From Arthrobacter sp. PvP023 (lineage in GTDB: Bacteria; Actinomycetota; Actinomycetes; Actinomycetales; Micrococcaceae): DNA of 64,000 bases. This document shows, piece by piece, positions 48,083-57,754 of the stretch (positions are counted from its first letter, which is position 1; each line of letters opens with the position of its first letter). Location: the NCBI RefSeq assembly GCF_017832975.1, contig NZ_JAFIBI010000001.1, forward strand, positions 4,216,001 to 4,280,000, read 5' to 3'. The notes under the pieces were generated by a model. The model worked only from the letters and a program-made list of their open reading frames with translations. It searched no databases and was not told the origin of the DNA. The position numbers and the translations under genes are program-made.

Positions 48083-50875
48083 CAGCTTCCGGAGTTCACC
48101 AAAAGCCAGCACCGCAGACGCCAGCAGAACGCACATTCCCCAGTGGCGGGCATCCATGGACTCCGTCCCGAAGGCCCTCTGCAGAAACGGCACCTGAACC
48201 ACGGCGACCTGGAGAACAACGGCCACTGCGACCGCACCCCACAGCCACTTGTTGACGAACAGGCGGTGAAAGGCGCTGGAGGTCTCGGAACGGGAATTGA
48301 ACGCATTGAACAGCTGGGCGAACACCAGGGTGGTGAACCCGGCGGTACGCGCCACCTGCAGGGAATCATCGCCTTCCACCAGCCCGCCCGGCAGGAAGAT
48401 GTCGATGCTGAGCAGGGACGCAAGCCCCATGACTAGGCCCACCGACAGGATTCCGGACCACATCCGACGCCCGATGATGCGCTCCGTGCCCTGACGGGGC
48501 CTTCGGGCCATGACGTCGTCGATCTCCGGGTCCACACCCATGGCGAGCGCCGGCCCGGAGTCCGTCACCAGGTTGATCCAGAGGATCTGGGTGGCGAGCA
48601 GGGGCAGCGCAACGGCTTCTCCCGGGGCGCCGGCCAGCCCCAGCGCCCCGGCAAAAACGACGCCGAGGAACACTGTGAACACTTCGCCCATGTTGGAGGA
48701 CAGGAGGTAGCGCAGGAATTTTTCGATGTTCTCGAAGATGATGCGGCCCTGGCGGACGGCCGAGACAATGGTGGCGAAGTTGTCATCGGCCAGGATCATC
48801 TTGGACGCTTCCTTGGTCACCTCGGTCCCGGCGATGCCCATCGCAATGCCAATGTCCGCAGACTTCAGCGCCGGCGCATCGTTGACCCCGTCCCCCGTCA
48901 TGGCCACAACGTTGCCCTGCGCCTGGAGGGCATCAATGATCTGCAGTTTGTTCTGCGGGGCCACCCGCGCGTAAACCGAGGCGGAAGCCGTGACGGCACG
49001 CAGCCCTTCCTCGTCCAGCCCATCAAGCTCCGCCCCGGTGACAGCCCGCTCGCCCGCATGCGCTATCCCCAGGTCACCGGCAATCCGTGCCGCACTAAGC
49101 GGGTGGTCTCCGGTGATCATCAGCACCCGGATCCCGGCGTGCTGGGCGGCGGCCACCGCAGCGGCGGCCTCGGCCCGGGGAGGGTCGATGATGCCCACCA
49201 CTCCGAGGTAGACGAGGGTGCTCTCATCAGCTTCGTCCAGCACCTCGAGTTCGTGCCTGTCCTCGTCCCCATACCGGCGATAGGCCACGCCGAGCGTCCG
49301 GAAGGCCTGTGCGGACAAGGCATCCACCGCCGCGAGCGCCTGTTCGCGGCGCCTGTCGTCCAGCGGGACAATGCGCTCCCCCACCTGCAGCCCGGTGCAG
49401 CGTCCGAGCAGCACGTCAGGGGCACCTTTGGTGATGAGGGACAGGGTGCCCAGCTCCTTGTGGTGGGCTACCGCGGACATCAGCTTCCGCTCCGAGGTGA
49501 ACGGCACCTCGCCGTGGCGTTCGTATTCGCCGACGCGCTCGATAACGCCTTCCAGCTTGCGGGCCGCAACGAGGAAGGCAGCTTCGGTGGGGTCCCCCTG
49601 GATCTCCCACTCGCCGTCGTGCTCCCTCAGCTGTGCGTTGTTCGCGAAGGTGCCCCCGGCAAGGACCAGCCCCGCTTCAAGGAGCACAGCCGGATCAATT
49701 TCGTCGCGGCCGTCCTGGCGGGCACCGCCTTCGGGCCGGTACCCGACCCCCGTCAGTTCCACCTCGCCCGAGGCCGTGACAATCCGGCCCACCGTCATCT
49801 CGTTCCTGGTCAGTGTGCCCGTCTTGTCCGAGGCGATCACCGTGGCAGAGCCGAGAGTCTCCACCGAGTGCAGTTGCTTGACGACGGCGTTGTGGCGGGC
49901 CATGCGCTGGACGCCCAACGCCAGCACTACGGAAAGGATGGCGGGCAGCCCCTCCGGGACAGCCGCAACGGCCAGCGATACGCCGAGGAGCAGGACGGTC
50001 ACCAGATCGCCCAGTGAGGCAATTCCGTTAACCGCGACCACGGTGGCCATGACGACGACGGCGATGACGATCACCGTAATGCCCAGCAGCCGGCTCACTC
50101 CCGCAATTTCCTTCTGGAGCGGCGTGGGCTCGGCGACCGTCCGTTCCAGCATGCCGGCGATGGCGCCGACCTCTGAATCCATGCCCGTTCCGGTCACCAC
50201 TGCGCGGCCTACACCCTGGGCGACGGCCGTGCCTTTGAATACCATGTTCAACCGGTCCCCCAGCGGGACACTGCCGGTCAAGGTGCCCGGGTCCTTGAAG
50301 ACCGGTTCGCTTTCTCCCGTCAGCGAGGCTTCGCTGACACGTAACGACGTGGCGGTGAGCAGGCGGGCATCCGCGCCCACGGCGTCGCCTTCACTCAGTG
50401 CAAGGATGTCGCCGCGGACGAGTCCGGCTGAGGGCACCGTCTTCAGCTCACCGTCGCGCAGGACGGTGGAGTTGGCCGCGGTCATGACCTTCAGGGCAGC
50501 CACGGCGTTCTCGGCTTTGTTCTCCTGGACGTAGCCCAGTACCGCATTGAACAAGACCACAGCACTGATCACGAGGGCATCGACCGGAACGCCGCGGGCG
50601 CCTTCCATTGCCCAGGCCACGACTGAAATTGCGATGGCTGCCAGCAACAGGTAGATCAGCGGATCCTGGAACTGGGACAGGACCCGTCGCCACCACGGTT
50701 GCGGCGGCGCGGACTCGAGTTCGTTGGGACCGTCGCGCGCCAGCCGGCGTGCGGCTTCGTCCGAGGCGAGGCCGATACCAGGGTCAACGCCATAAGCGGC
50801 CACCGCCTCGACGGCATCGCGGAGGTGCCAGGGGGCGGCATCGTGGGATACCGCCTGGCGGGGAGCATCCGTCAT
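48038..50875 (-). CDS. Cation-transporting P-type ATPase (P2, Ca2+-type)
   Basis: A 945-residue P2-type pump. An N-terminal cation ATPase domain is followed by the actuator SLTGES, the VPEGLPA motif of helix 4 (about 306-312), the phosphorylation site Asp350 in ASDKTGTLT and the hinge MTGDGVNDAPALKSADIG. Ten membrane spans fit. Similar bacterial proteins export Ca2+ or Mn2+ (PMR1-like), and the PEGL signature points that way. Metal choice is inferred. ATG at 50875 is used because the frame upstream has only weak starts. It overlaps the MFS gene tail to tail. Confidence 0.93.
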   Translation of the reverse strand: MTDAPRQAVSHDAAPWHLRDAVEAVAAYGVDPGIGLASDEAARRLARDGPNELESAPPQPWWRRVLSQFQDPLIYLLLAAIAISVVAWAMEGARGVPVDALVISAVVLFNAVLGYVQENKAENAVAALKVMTAANSTVLRDGELKTVPSAGLVRGDILALSEGDAVGADARLLTATSLRVSEASLTGESEPVFKDPGTLTGSVPLGDRLNMVFKGTAVAQGVGRAVVTGTGMDSEVGAIAGMLERTVAEPTPLQKEIAGVSRLLGITVIVIAVVVMATVVAVNGIASLGDLVTVLLLGVSLAVAAVPEGLPAILSVVLALGVQRMARHNAVVKQLHSVETLGSATVIASDKTGTLTRNEMTVGRIVTASGEVELTGVGYRPEGGARQDGRDEIDPAVLLEAGLVLAGGTFANNAQLREHDGEWEIQGDPTEAAFLVAARKLEGVIERVGEYERHGEVPFTSERKLMSAVAHHKELGTLSLITKGAPDVLLGRCTGLQVGERIVPLDDRRREQALAAVDALSAQAFRTLGVAYRRYGDEDRHELEVLDEADESTLVYLGVVGIIDPPRAEAAAAVAAAQHAGIRVLMITGDHPLSAARIAGDLGIAHAGERAVTGAELDGLDEEGLRAVTASASVYARVAPQNKLQIIDALQAQGNVVAMTGDGVNDAPALKSADIGIAMGIAGTEVTKEASKMILADDNFATIVSAVRQGRIIFENIEKFLRYLLSSNMGEVFTVFLGVVFAGALGLAGAPGEAVALPLLATQILWINLVTDSGPALAMGVDPEIDDVMARRPRQGTERIIGRRMWSGILSVGLVMGLASLLSIDIFLPGGLVEGDDSLQVARTAGFTTLVFAQLFNAFNSRSETSSAFHRLFVNKWLWGAVAVAVVLQVAVVQVPFLQRAFGTESMDARHWGMCVLLASAVLAFGELRKLSFRLRARLRTGAAA

Positions 50876-50956
50876 GCCGCTGTCACCCACATGCCCCCAC
50901 ACTTGCCCACCGTCCGGGGCGGCGCAAGGGGCCAAGGGCCCCCACCCTAATTCGAC

Positions 50957-51451
50957 TTAGCGGCCTGCCCACACCGATGCGGCCCCGGAGTGGCCGGTGA
51001 TGATGCTCTGGTAGATCAACACCGCTCCCGCAACCGCTCCGGCGGCCTGCAGGGCAATCCGCACTGCGCGGTTGCTCCGCAGCCGGCCCATGAAACCCCG
51101 GGCCCCCAGGAGGTCAAGCCGCCGGGCAAAAGGTTCGTAGGTGACCGCCAGCGTCATCGCGACCACCACAAAGAAGGCCACGGCAAGATACTTCAGGAGG
51201 TCGCCTTGTTCAACGTGTTCGTGGAGGAGGCGCGAGGCCGGCCTGGTCTTTTCCAACTGCTCACCTGCCTGCGCGGTGAGCAGCGTCAACGGGACCAGCC
51301 CCAGGGACAGCACCCCCAGCGGCCACGCCAGATGCCGGCGCGCGGCGCGCCACGCGGCGTACACGATGGCCGCCAGCCCGGCGAGCGGAGCCAGGACCAC
51401 GACGCCGTGGATGAGCAGGATATGGGCGGGCAGCCCGGCAATTTCGATCAT
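50957..51451 (-). CDS. DUF2231-like membrane protein
   Basis: A 164-residue protein with four spans (about 10-30, 40-60, 88-105 and 132-150). It begins MIEIAGLPAHILLIHGVVVL, similar to the LPxHPLxxH start of DUF2231. A helix with KTRPASRLLHEHVEQGD lies between spans two and three; its histidines could bind haem or metal. GGAGG lies 7 bases before the ATG at 51451. Function unknown. It precedes the P-type ATPase gene by about 80 bases and may be on the same transcript. Confidence 0.75.
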   Translation of the reverse strand: MIEIAGLPAHILLIHGVVVLAPLAGLAAIVYAAWRAARRHLAWPLGVLSLGLVPLTLLTAQAGEQLEKTRPASRLLHEHVEQGDLLKYLAVAFFVVVAMTLAVTYEPFARRLDLLGARGFMGRLRSNRAVRIALQAAGAVAGAVLIYQSIITGHSGAASVWAGR

Positions 51452-51536
51452 TCGAGTTCCTCCACGACGACGTTGATACCCGGTGGTTCGATGGGCTGAC
51501 ACGCTGACGCCTGCACCGGACCCCTATGATGCTCGC

Positions 51537-52499
51537 ATGGGAGAGCAACAATTCGTGGAAATTGCCTCCGCACTCTACCGGCTTCCCCTCGAGGGATTCG
51601 TGGCGGCCCGGACAGCGGCGGCGAAGACTGCTGCTGCGGACGGCGGGCGTGACCTTGCCGAGGCTGTCCGTGCACTGCCCAAGCCGTCCGCGGCCGCCTG
51701 GGCGGTGAACATGCTCGCTGTGCACCGCCCGGACTCGCTGCGCGAGCTCGCAGAGCTGGGAGCCGCCATGCGCAGGGCCCAGGAAGACCTCGACGCCGGC
51801 GCACTCCGCACGCTCTCGCAGGAGCGTCGCCAGCTCCTCAGCCGCGTGATGGGAACGCTGCGTGAGGTGGCGGAACAGCAGGGCCGCAAAGTGAGCGCCG
51901 CCGTCGCAGCGGAGGCCGAAGCGACGTTGCGGGCTGCCACTGTTGACGAGGGTGCCGCGGCAGCCGTGCGGAGCGGCCGCCTGCTCAGGGTGCTGTCGGC
52001 GGACGGCGTGGACCGGGTGGATCTCCGGGAGGCAATGGCGGCCCCGGGCGGCCCCGCGCTGCCCGCAGAGCCGCCGTCGGATGCCGGACCGTCCGTGGAG
52101 GCCGCTCCGCCGGACAGCATCCCGGCGGCAGCTTCCGCTGAAAAACCGCGGTTGAAGGCGGTGGGGACGAAGCGCCCGGCTCCCACGCCGTCGGCGGTCG
52201 AACGCGCCGCGGCGCGCCTGGCCGAAGCTGAAGAGGCTGCCCGGTCGGCGGCAGAGGAAGCCCGGGACCGCACATCGGAATTCGAGGAGGCCGCCCAGGC
52301 AATGACACGTCTCGGCGAAGAAGCGCGCAGCCTTCGCGAGCGCCTCAAGAAGGTGGACGAGCAATTCGACCTGGCAAGGAAACAGCAGGCTGCCGCTGCC
52401 GCCCGGATGCAGCTGGCAGTCCGCGCCGCGGAAAAGGAGCAGCGCGCGGAGGTTCTCGCCCGGGAGAGGGTGCTCCGGCTTCGCAACACGCCGGACTGA
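51537..52499 (+). CDS. Coiled-coil protein of unknown function
   Basis: A 320-residue soluble protein. The N-terminal domain (about 1-115) has a conserved start EQQFVEIASALYRLPLEGFV and LPKPSAAAWAVNMLA. It is followed by a Pro/Ala linker (about 170-225) and a long charged coiled coil (about 225-315). I know similar proteins as conserved hypotheticals of Arthrobacter, with no assigned function. The ATG at 51537 is chosen; no clear ribosome site. Divergent from the DUF2231-like gene. Confidence 0.75.
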   Translation: MGEQQFVEIASALYRLPLEGFVAARTAAAKTAAADGGRDLAEAVRALPKPSAAAWAVNMLAVHRPDSLRELAELGAAMRRAQEDLDAGALRTLSQERRQLLSRVMGTLREVAEQQGRKVSAAVAAEAEATLRAATVDEGAAAAVRSGRLLRVLSADGVDRVDLREAMAAPGGPALPAEPPSDAGPSVEAAPPDSIPAAASAEKPRLKAVGTKRPAPTPSAVERAAARLAEAEEAARSAAEEARDRTSEFEEAAQAMTRLGEEARSLRERLKKVDEQFDLARKQQAAAAARMQLAVRAAEKEQRAEVLARERVLRLRNTPD

Positions 52500-52538
52500 G
52501 TGGCCTTTTCTGTCAGAGGCCGGTTGCACACTGGATTC

Positions 52539-52775
52539 ATGGACAAGAACCTCAGCACCAGCCAGGCAGCCACTCCGGGGCACCTCGGCGGCGACGCCGC
52601 GGGGCACCGGGAATTCCACGTCACCTACTTTGATGCCGACTGCGGCTTGATCCGTACGGAAGCGTTCGACACCCTGCCGGAAGCAGAGCGGTTTGCCAGC
52701 CGTAACGTCTCCGACGAGGACGGCTGGGCAGTGATCGATGCCGTTCCGGCGGAGCAGGGACGGCTGGCAGCCTAA
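52539..52775 (+). CDS. Small conserved hypothetical protein
   Basis: A 78-residue protein with a compact C-terminal half (REFHVTYFDADCGLIRTEAF then DTLPEAERFASRNVSDEDGW) that looks like a small alpha/beta domain. The ATG at 52539 is 39 bases after the stop of the coiled-coil gene, so co-transcription is likely. No family recognised. Followed directly by a strong terminator. Confidence 0.7.
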   Translation: MDKNLSTSQAATPGHLGGDAAGHREFHVTYFDADCGLIRTEAFDTLPEAERFASRNVSDEDGWAVIDAVPAEQGRLAA

Positions 52776-52782
52776 GTCAACG

Positions 52783-52819
52783 CAGGAGGCCCCGCACTGT
52801 GTGAGTGCGGGGCCTCCTG
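52783..52819 (+). terminator. Terminator after the small hypothetical gene
   Basis: A perfect 15-bp stem (AGGAGGCCCCGCACT and complement) with a 5-base loop, 8 bases after the stop. No T run of note follows, but it is otherwise a typical high-GC intrinsic terminator, and it also faces the aldo/keto reductase gene. Confidence 0.8.
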
Positions 52820-52894
52820 ATCAGGAACCCTTGGTGCTTGTGCGCCTGCGCTAAGCTATCTGGCGCCGCAGCTGCTTAGGCGAAGCGCAGCTGC

Positions 52895-53740
52895 CTAGGC
52901 GAAGTCGGAAACGGCGGGGTCCGGGCCGATGCGGCCTGCGCCTTCAGCAGTCCGGTCCAGCCCGTTGATCGCCTGGATGTCTGCCTCGTCCAAAGTGACG
53001 TCCAGGGCAGCATAGTTCTCGCGGATCCGGGACTCCGTGACGGACTTCGGAATCACCACGTTGCCGATGGCCAGGTGCCAGGCAATGACCACCTGGGCCG
53101 GCGTGGCATTGTGCTTGGCCGCGATCTCGGCGACGGCCGGGTGCTCCAGGAGCTCGCCGCCCTGGCCCAGCGGCGACCATGCCTGGGTGAGGATGCCCTT
53201 GGACGCGTTGAATTCGCGCAGTTCGGCCTGGTTGAAGAACGGGTGCAGCTCAACCTGGTTGATGGCCGGGACAACGCCGGTCTCGTCGATGATCCGCTGG
53301 AGTCCCTCGGTGGTGAAGTTGGAAACGCCGATGGACTTCACTCGGCCGCGCTTCTGCAGCTCGATCAGCGCCTTCCAGGTGTCCACGTACTTGTCCTGCT
53401 GCGGCTGCTGCCAGTGGATCAGGTACAGGTCCAGGGTTTCGAGGCCCAGGCGTTCCATGGACGCCTCAAAGGCAGCAAGGGTGGACTCATACCCCTGGTC
53501 GGCATTCCACAGCTTGGTGGTGATGAAAATGTCCTCCGGCTTCAGCCCGGAGCGCTCAATGGCGCGCCCCACGCCCGCTTCGTTGCCGTAGATCTTGGCG
53601 GTGTCGATGTGGCGGAACCCGGCTTCGAAAGCCTGGACCACTACCTTTTCCGCTACGTCGTCTTCGACCTGCCACACTCCGTAGCCAAGCTGGGGAATGG
53701 TGTTGCCGTCGTTGAAAGTCAGTTCAGGAGAAAAAGTCAT
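52895..53740 (-). CDS. Aldo/keto reductase (2,5-diketo-D-gluconate reductase-like)
   Basis: A 281-residue NADPH-dependent reductase. The catalytic tetrad is complete: Asp46 and Tyr51 in HIDTAKIYGNE, Lys76 in TTKLWN and His109 in LYLIHWQ. The cofactor-binding VIPKSVTESRIREN near the C terminus is typical of AKR5-like bacterial enzymes acting on small carbonyl compounds. Start at the ATG at 53740. Alone, with its terminator region shared with the preceding gene. Confidence 0.93.
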   Translation of the reverse strand: MTFSPELTFNDGNTIPQLGYGVWQVEDDVAEKVVVQAFEAGFRHIDTAKIYGNEAGVGRAIERSGLKPEDIFITTKLWNADQGYESTLAAFEASMERLGLETLDLYLIHWQQPQQDKYVDTWKALIELQKRGRVKSIGVSNFTTEGLQRIIDETGVVPAINQVELHPFFNQAELREFNASKGILTQAWSPLGQGGELLEHPAVAEIAAKHNATPAQVVIAWHLAIGNVVIPKSVTESRIRENYAALDVTLDEADIQAINGLDRTAEGAGRIGPDPAVSDFA

Positions 53741-53859
53741 TAGTTCATACTGCCAACCGCAGCACCGTCCGGCCAGCAAAAGCGGCTGGCTAAGCTAGGC
53801 GCTTAACCGGGAATAGCCGGTCCGACTGCCACCTCGCGGAACTGATCTTCCCTTGTCCC

Positions 53860-54315
53860 CTACGATTCCGGCCGCTGCTCGGAAAGGCGCCGCTCGGCGT
53901 CGGCGATCTGTTCAAAGACCGACTCTGCCCGGCGGCGGACCGAGGCTGCACCTACCGGGACGGGACCGACGGCGAGGCGGAGCATCGCCGCGGCCTCAGC
54001 CGTGGTGGCGAGCGAGTTGCCTGCTTTGGACAGCGATCAGTGCACGCCCGCCAAAGCCCCCGGGATGTCCAGCCCCTCGCTGGGCGAACGCCGCTGGGCT
54101 TCGACGCAGACCTGCCGGACCCGGACCGAGAGGGCGGAAAGGTCGTTGGCGATCTCCACCAGCTCGGCATACAGCTGGTCGTCCTCGACGCCTTCCAGGA
54201 CCTGATGGAACCGGTCAAGCCCGCGAAGGAAACGGTCGTGGGCGCGGCGCCACAGCCCTTTGCCGAGCTCGGCGTCGTCTTTGCGCCCCTGGCGGGCGGC
54301 TGCGAAAAATGCCAC
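53860..54315 (-). pseudogene. Conserved hypothetical gene interrupted by an in-frame TGA
   Basis: From a GTG at 54315 the frame encodes 92 residues (FFAAARQGRKDDAELGKG, RFHQVLEGVEDDQLYAEL and LDIPGALAGVH), then a TGA at 54039-54037. The same frame then goes on without a break for 58 codons (SLSKAGNSLATTAEA, RRRAESVFEQIADAERRLSE) to a TAG at 53862-53860. The residues after TGA continue the helical pattern smoothly. A single C-to-T change of CGA (Arg) to TGA explains it. It is 8 bases after the bpa stop and so is part of that transcript. Whether the 92-residue product is active is unknown. Confidence 0.75.
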
Positions 54316-54322
54316 GCGGAAC

Positions 54323-54946
54323 CTAGAGGTACTGGCCGGGACCGTGGTCCGGGTCCTCCGGCGCTCCTGCCCGTTCCCCGGCGGGATGAGGTGCCCGGGC
54401 ACGCTGCGGCTCGCCGTCCTCGCCGATCACGACGCCGGGAGCGATCACCGTGCCCGGCGGCAGCTGGCGCAGCTGCCTCTGCGCCACAGCGTGTTCGCGG
54501 GCGGCGTGCTGTGCGGCGATGGCGGTCTGGATGCCGTGGAACAGCCCCTCCAACCAGCCGACGAGCTGGGCCTGGGCGATGCGCAGTTCGGCATCAGACG
54601 GCGTGGCCTGTTCCGGAAACGGCAGGCTGATCCGTTCCAGCTCTGCGACGAGTTCCGGGGCCAGCCCGTCCTCGAGTTCCTTGATGGAGCGTTCGTGGAT
54701 CGCTGCGAGGCGCCCGCGCGCGGCTTCGTCCAAGGGCGCCGACTTCACTTCATCCAGCAGCTGCTTGATCATGGTGCCGATCCGCATCACCTTGGCAGGC
54801 TCGTCCACCAGGTCCTGGAGGTTGCTCCCCTTGGGCCGGGCTCCGGTTTCAGGGTTCAACGCCGGACCGGACGCGGCCGCGTCGTCGAGAGTGGTGCCCT
54901 CTACGGGGTCCTCAACAGCAGGCTGAGTGTCGTTCGGATCGCTCAT
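54323..54946 (-). CDS. bpa: Bacterial proteasome activator (DUF2587)
   Basis: A 207-residue protein. The central four-helix region (about 45-150, with LQDLVDEPAKVMRIGTMIKQ and RISLPFPEQATPSDAELRIA) matches Bpa/PafE, which forms a dodecameric ring. The very C terminus is GQYL, the motif that docks into the 20S proteasome alpha ring and opens its gate without ATP. Presence implies the organism has a proteasome, although its genes are not in this window. The broken conserved gene follows immediately. Confidence 0.93.
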   Translation of the reverse strand: MSDPNDTQPAVEDPVEGTTLDDAAASGPALNPETGARPKGSNLQDLVDEPAKVMRIGTMIKQLLDEVKSAPLDEAARGRLAAIHERSIKELEDGLAPELVAELERISLPFPEQATPSDAELRIAQAQLVGWLEGLFHGIQTAIAAQHAAREHAVAQRQLRQLPPGTVIAPGVVIGEDGEPQRARAPHPAGERAGAPEDPDHGPGQYL

Positions 54947-55097
54947 GGGTTCATACTCTCACGAGCCGCCAGTGCAGGCGTCAGTCAATGAACCCAGTTG
55001 ACCCGAACGGAACCGGCAGTTCCCCGGAACGGCCAGGGGCGCCGTCGGACCTTAACGGTCCGGCGGCGCCCCCGGCGCACGTGTGCTTAGCGGCCCT

Positions 55098-55289
55098 TCA
55101 ACAGCAGCGGCCCTGGGGATTGCTGTCCTGGCGGTCCGTGCGGTCCCTCCAGAACTCCCGCTCGGTCATGGGCGCTTCCCCATGTCCCGAGTCCGCGTGG
55201 TGCTCCAGGTACTTCGCATAGGCGTCCGCACCCATCACTCCGGCGAAGTACCGGGCGAAGCCCCGGAACCCTTCGAGGATCGCGTTCAT
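55098..55289 (-). CDS. ybdD: YbdD/YjiX family small protein
   Basis: A 63-residue protein with the family pattern FARYFAGVMGADAYAKYLEH and EREFWRDRTDRQ. It is nearly always encoded directly after cstA/btsT-type transporters and may assist them. Start at the ATG 55289, 13 bases after the cstA stop. The C terminus ends in two adjacent Cys (RCC). Confidence 0.88.
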   Translation of the reverse strand: MNAILEGFRGFARYFAGVMGADAYAKYLEHHADSGHGEAPMTEREFWRDRTDRQDSNPQGRCC

Positions 55290-55302
55290 GACCGGCTTCC
55301 CA

Positions 55303-57603
55303 TCAGTGGTGTGCGGACTTTTCGAGACGCAGCTCGGCGGGAAGTTTGTTCCATTCGCCCACGAGCTCCCGCTCGGCCGCCGTGGGTATGAATCCCGCTG
55401 GAGCATACGTCCGGGAAGGCACGGCCGGGTCCTCGTGGTCCGTGTGGGCGACGCCGTCCCGTGCGTTGCGGAACGCCTTTGCGGTTGCCACGACCGCCGT
55501 AATGATGACGATGATGCTCAGCACCACGAAGATCACCGACAGCCAGCCCTGGATCATGGTGTTGCGCACCACGGCTTCCATGGCTGCGACGGTCTTGGCC
55601 GTGCCGAATTCCTTCTTGCCGTCAGCCAGTGCCTTGGCGAACGCCGCGTTGTTGGCGAAGTAGCCCACGGCCGGAACAGTAGAGAAGATCTTCTGGAAGC
55701 TGGCGGTGATGGTGACGACCGCTGCAAAGGCCAGAGGCAGCGCCACGATCCAGAGGTACTTGAACGAGGCACGCCTGGCGGCGATGGCCATGCAGACACT
55801 CAATGCGATGGCCGCGAGCAGCTGGTTGGCGATGCCGAACAGCGGGAACAGCGTATTGATGCCGCCCAGCGGGTCAGTGACGCCCATCAGCAGCACCGCA
55901 CCCCAAGCGCCCACCATGATGGCCGTGCAGAGCCAGGCTCCCGGCCGCCACGAGTGTTCCTTGAACTTGGGAATGAAGTTGCCGATGGAGTCCTGCAGCA
56001 TAAAGCGGGCCACGCGGGTGCCGGCGTCCACGGCGGTCAGGATGAACAGCGCCTCGAACATGATGGCGAAGTGGTACCAGAACGCCATCATCGCCGTGCC
56101 GCCGATGAACTGCTGCATGATATGGGCCAGGCCCACAGCAAGCGTTGGTGCACCGCCCGTGCGCGACACGATGCTTTCCTCGCCGACGTTCCTGGCGGTC
56201 TCGGCCAGGAGGTCCGGGGTGAGGTTCACACCGGCAAGGCCCAGGCTGTTGACCCAGGTGGCGGCCGTTTGCACCGTGCCTCCGGTCAGGGCCGCCGGGG
56301 AGTTCATCGCGAAGTACAGCCCGCGGTCGATGGAGATGGCTGCGACGAGGGCCATGATGGCCACGAAGGACTCCATCAGCATGCCGCCGTAGCCGATCAT
56401 GCGCGCCTGGCGTTCTTTTTCGATCAGCTTCGGGGTGGTGCCGGAGGCGATCAGGGCGTGGAACCCGGATAGCGCGCCGCAGGCAATCGTGACGAACAGG
56501 AACGGGAAGAGCGCCCCGGGGAACACCGGCCCGTTCTCCCGGCTCGCGAATTCGCTGAACGCCGGAACAGTGATTTCGGGGCGGACCACGATGATGGCCA
56601 GCGCCAGCATGACGATCACGCCGATCTTCATGAACGTGGAGAGGTAATCCCGGGGGGCCAGCAGGAGCCACACCGGGAGGATGGCGGCGATGAAGCCGTA
56701 AACAACCAGGCCCCACGCGATGGTGACCTTGTCCAGAGTGAAGAACGCTGCGCCCCACTCGGTTCCGGCCACGGCGCCGCCGCCGATGATGGCAGCCATC
56801 AGCAGCACGAAGCCGATCAGCGACACTTCCAGGACCTTGCCGGGCCGCAGAAAGCGAAGGTAAACGCCCATAAAGAGGGCGATGGGGATTGTCATGCCGA
56901 CGGAGAAGACACCCCAGGGGCTTTCGGCCAGTGCATTCACGACGACGAGGGCCAGGATGGCCACGATGATCACCATGATCAGCAGGGTGGCGATGAGGGC
57001 TGCCGTGCCCCCAATCACCCCAAGTTCCTCGCGGGCCATCTGGCCCAGCGAGCGGCCTCCGCGGCGCATGGAGAAGAACAGCACGAGGTAGTCCTGCACC
57101 GCTCCGGCCAGTACGACGCCGATGATGATCCAGAGGGTGCCCGGCAGGTAGCCCATCTGGGCCGCAAGTACAGGGCCAACCAGCGGCCCGGCGCCGGCGA
57201 TGGCGGCAAAGTGGTGGCCGAAGAGGACGTTGCGGTCCGTGCGGACGTAGTCCTTGCCGTCAGCTTTGTATTCCGCGGGTGTGGCCCGGCGGTCATTGGG
57301 CTTGGTGATGTACCGTTCAATCACCTTGGAGTAGAAGCGGTATCCGATCAGGTACGTACAGACAGACGCGAACACAAACCAGATTGCGTTGACTGTTTCG
57401 CCGCGGATGATGGCCAGCATGAACCAGGCAACGCCGCCAAGCAGCGCGATGGCGGCCCAGATCGCGATCTTCGCGGGTGTCCACTTGCGCTCTTCCGCCT
57501 CGAGGACCGCCTCGTCCACCGATGTTGGCGGAAGCTTTGGATCAGGCACCAGCGCGTCCTCCGATAATGCTGTCCGCGCCTTGCCATCCGGCATTTTGCC
57601 CAT
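55303..57603 (-). CDS. cstA: Carbon-starvation protein CstA / pyruvate-type transporter
   Basis: A 766-residue membrane protein with about 18 hydrophobic spans. The conserved YKADGKDYVRTDRNVLFGHH and FAAIAGAGPLVGPVLAAQMG blocks, followed by GRSLGQMAREELG, are the hallmark of CstA/BtsT. Family members import pyruvate or peptides under carbon limitation. GAGGAGG four bases ahead sets the ATG at 57603. The N-terminal tail is acidic and cytoplasmic. Operon with ybdD. Confidence 0.94.
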   Translation of the reverse strand: MGKMPDGKARTALSEDALVPDPKLPPTSVDEAVLEAEERKWTPAKIAIWAAIALLGGVAWFMLAIIRGETVNAIWFVFASVCTYLIGYRFYSKVIERYITKPNDRRATPAEYKADGKDYVRTDRNVLFGHHFAAIAGAGPLVGPVLAAQMGYLPGTLWIIIGVVLAGAVQDYLVLFFSMRRGGRSLGQMAREELGVIGGTAALIATLLIMVIIVAILALVVVNALAESPWGVFSVGMTIPIALFMGVYLRFLRPGKVLEVSLIGFVLLMAAIIGGGAVAGTEWGAAFFTLDKVTIAWGLVVYGFIAAILPVWLLLAPRDYLSTFMKIGVIVMLALAIIVVRPEITVPAFSEFASRENGPVFPGALFPFLFVTIACGALSGFHALIASGTTPKLIEKERQARMIGYGGMLMESFVAIMALVAAISIDRGLYFAMNSPAALTGGTVQTAATWVNSLGLAGVNLTPDLLAETARNVGEESIVSRTGGAPTLAVGLAHIMQQFIGGTAMMAFWYHFAIMFEALFILTAVDAGTRVARFMLQDSIGNFIPKFKEHSWRPGAWLCTAIMVGAWGAVLLMGVTDPLGGINTLFPLFGIANQLLAAIALSVCMAIAARRASFKYLWIVALPLAFAAVVTITASFQKIFSTVPAVGYFANNAAFAKALADGKKEFGTAKTVAAMEAVVRNTMIQGWLSVIFVVLSIIVIITAVVATAKAFRNARDGVAHTDHEDPAVPSRTYAPAGFIPTAAERELVGEWNKLPAELRLEKSAHH

Positions 57604-57754
57604 GTCTCCTCCTCGAGAACCCCAGCTGATTAGATATCCCCTTCGCACCATACCAATGCCGGGGACGCACGGATACTGCTTTGGGACGGAGTGCACTGCG
57701 CGCCTCGCCGAACGGTCGGACGCCAGCGTTGAGTGGCACGAAAGTGCGGTCCAG

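Noticed and set aside
54037..54039. TGA as a recoded selenocysteine codon
   Set aside because: The position does not look like a catalytic Cys/Sec site, no selenocysteine insertion hairpin is evident, and an Arg codon one base away explains it better.
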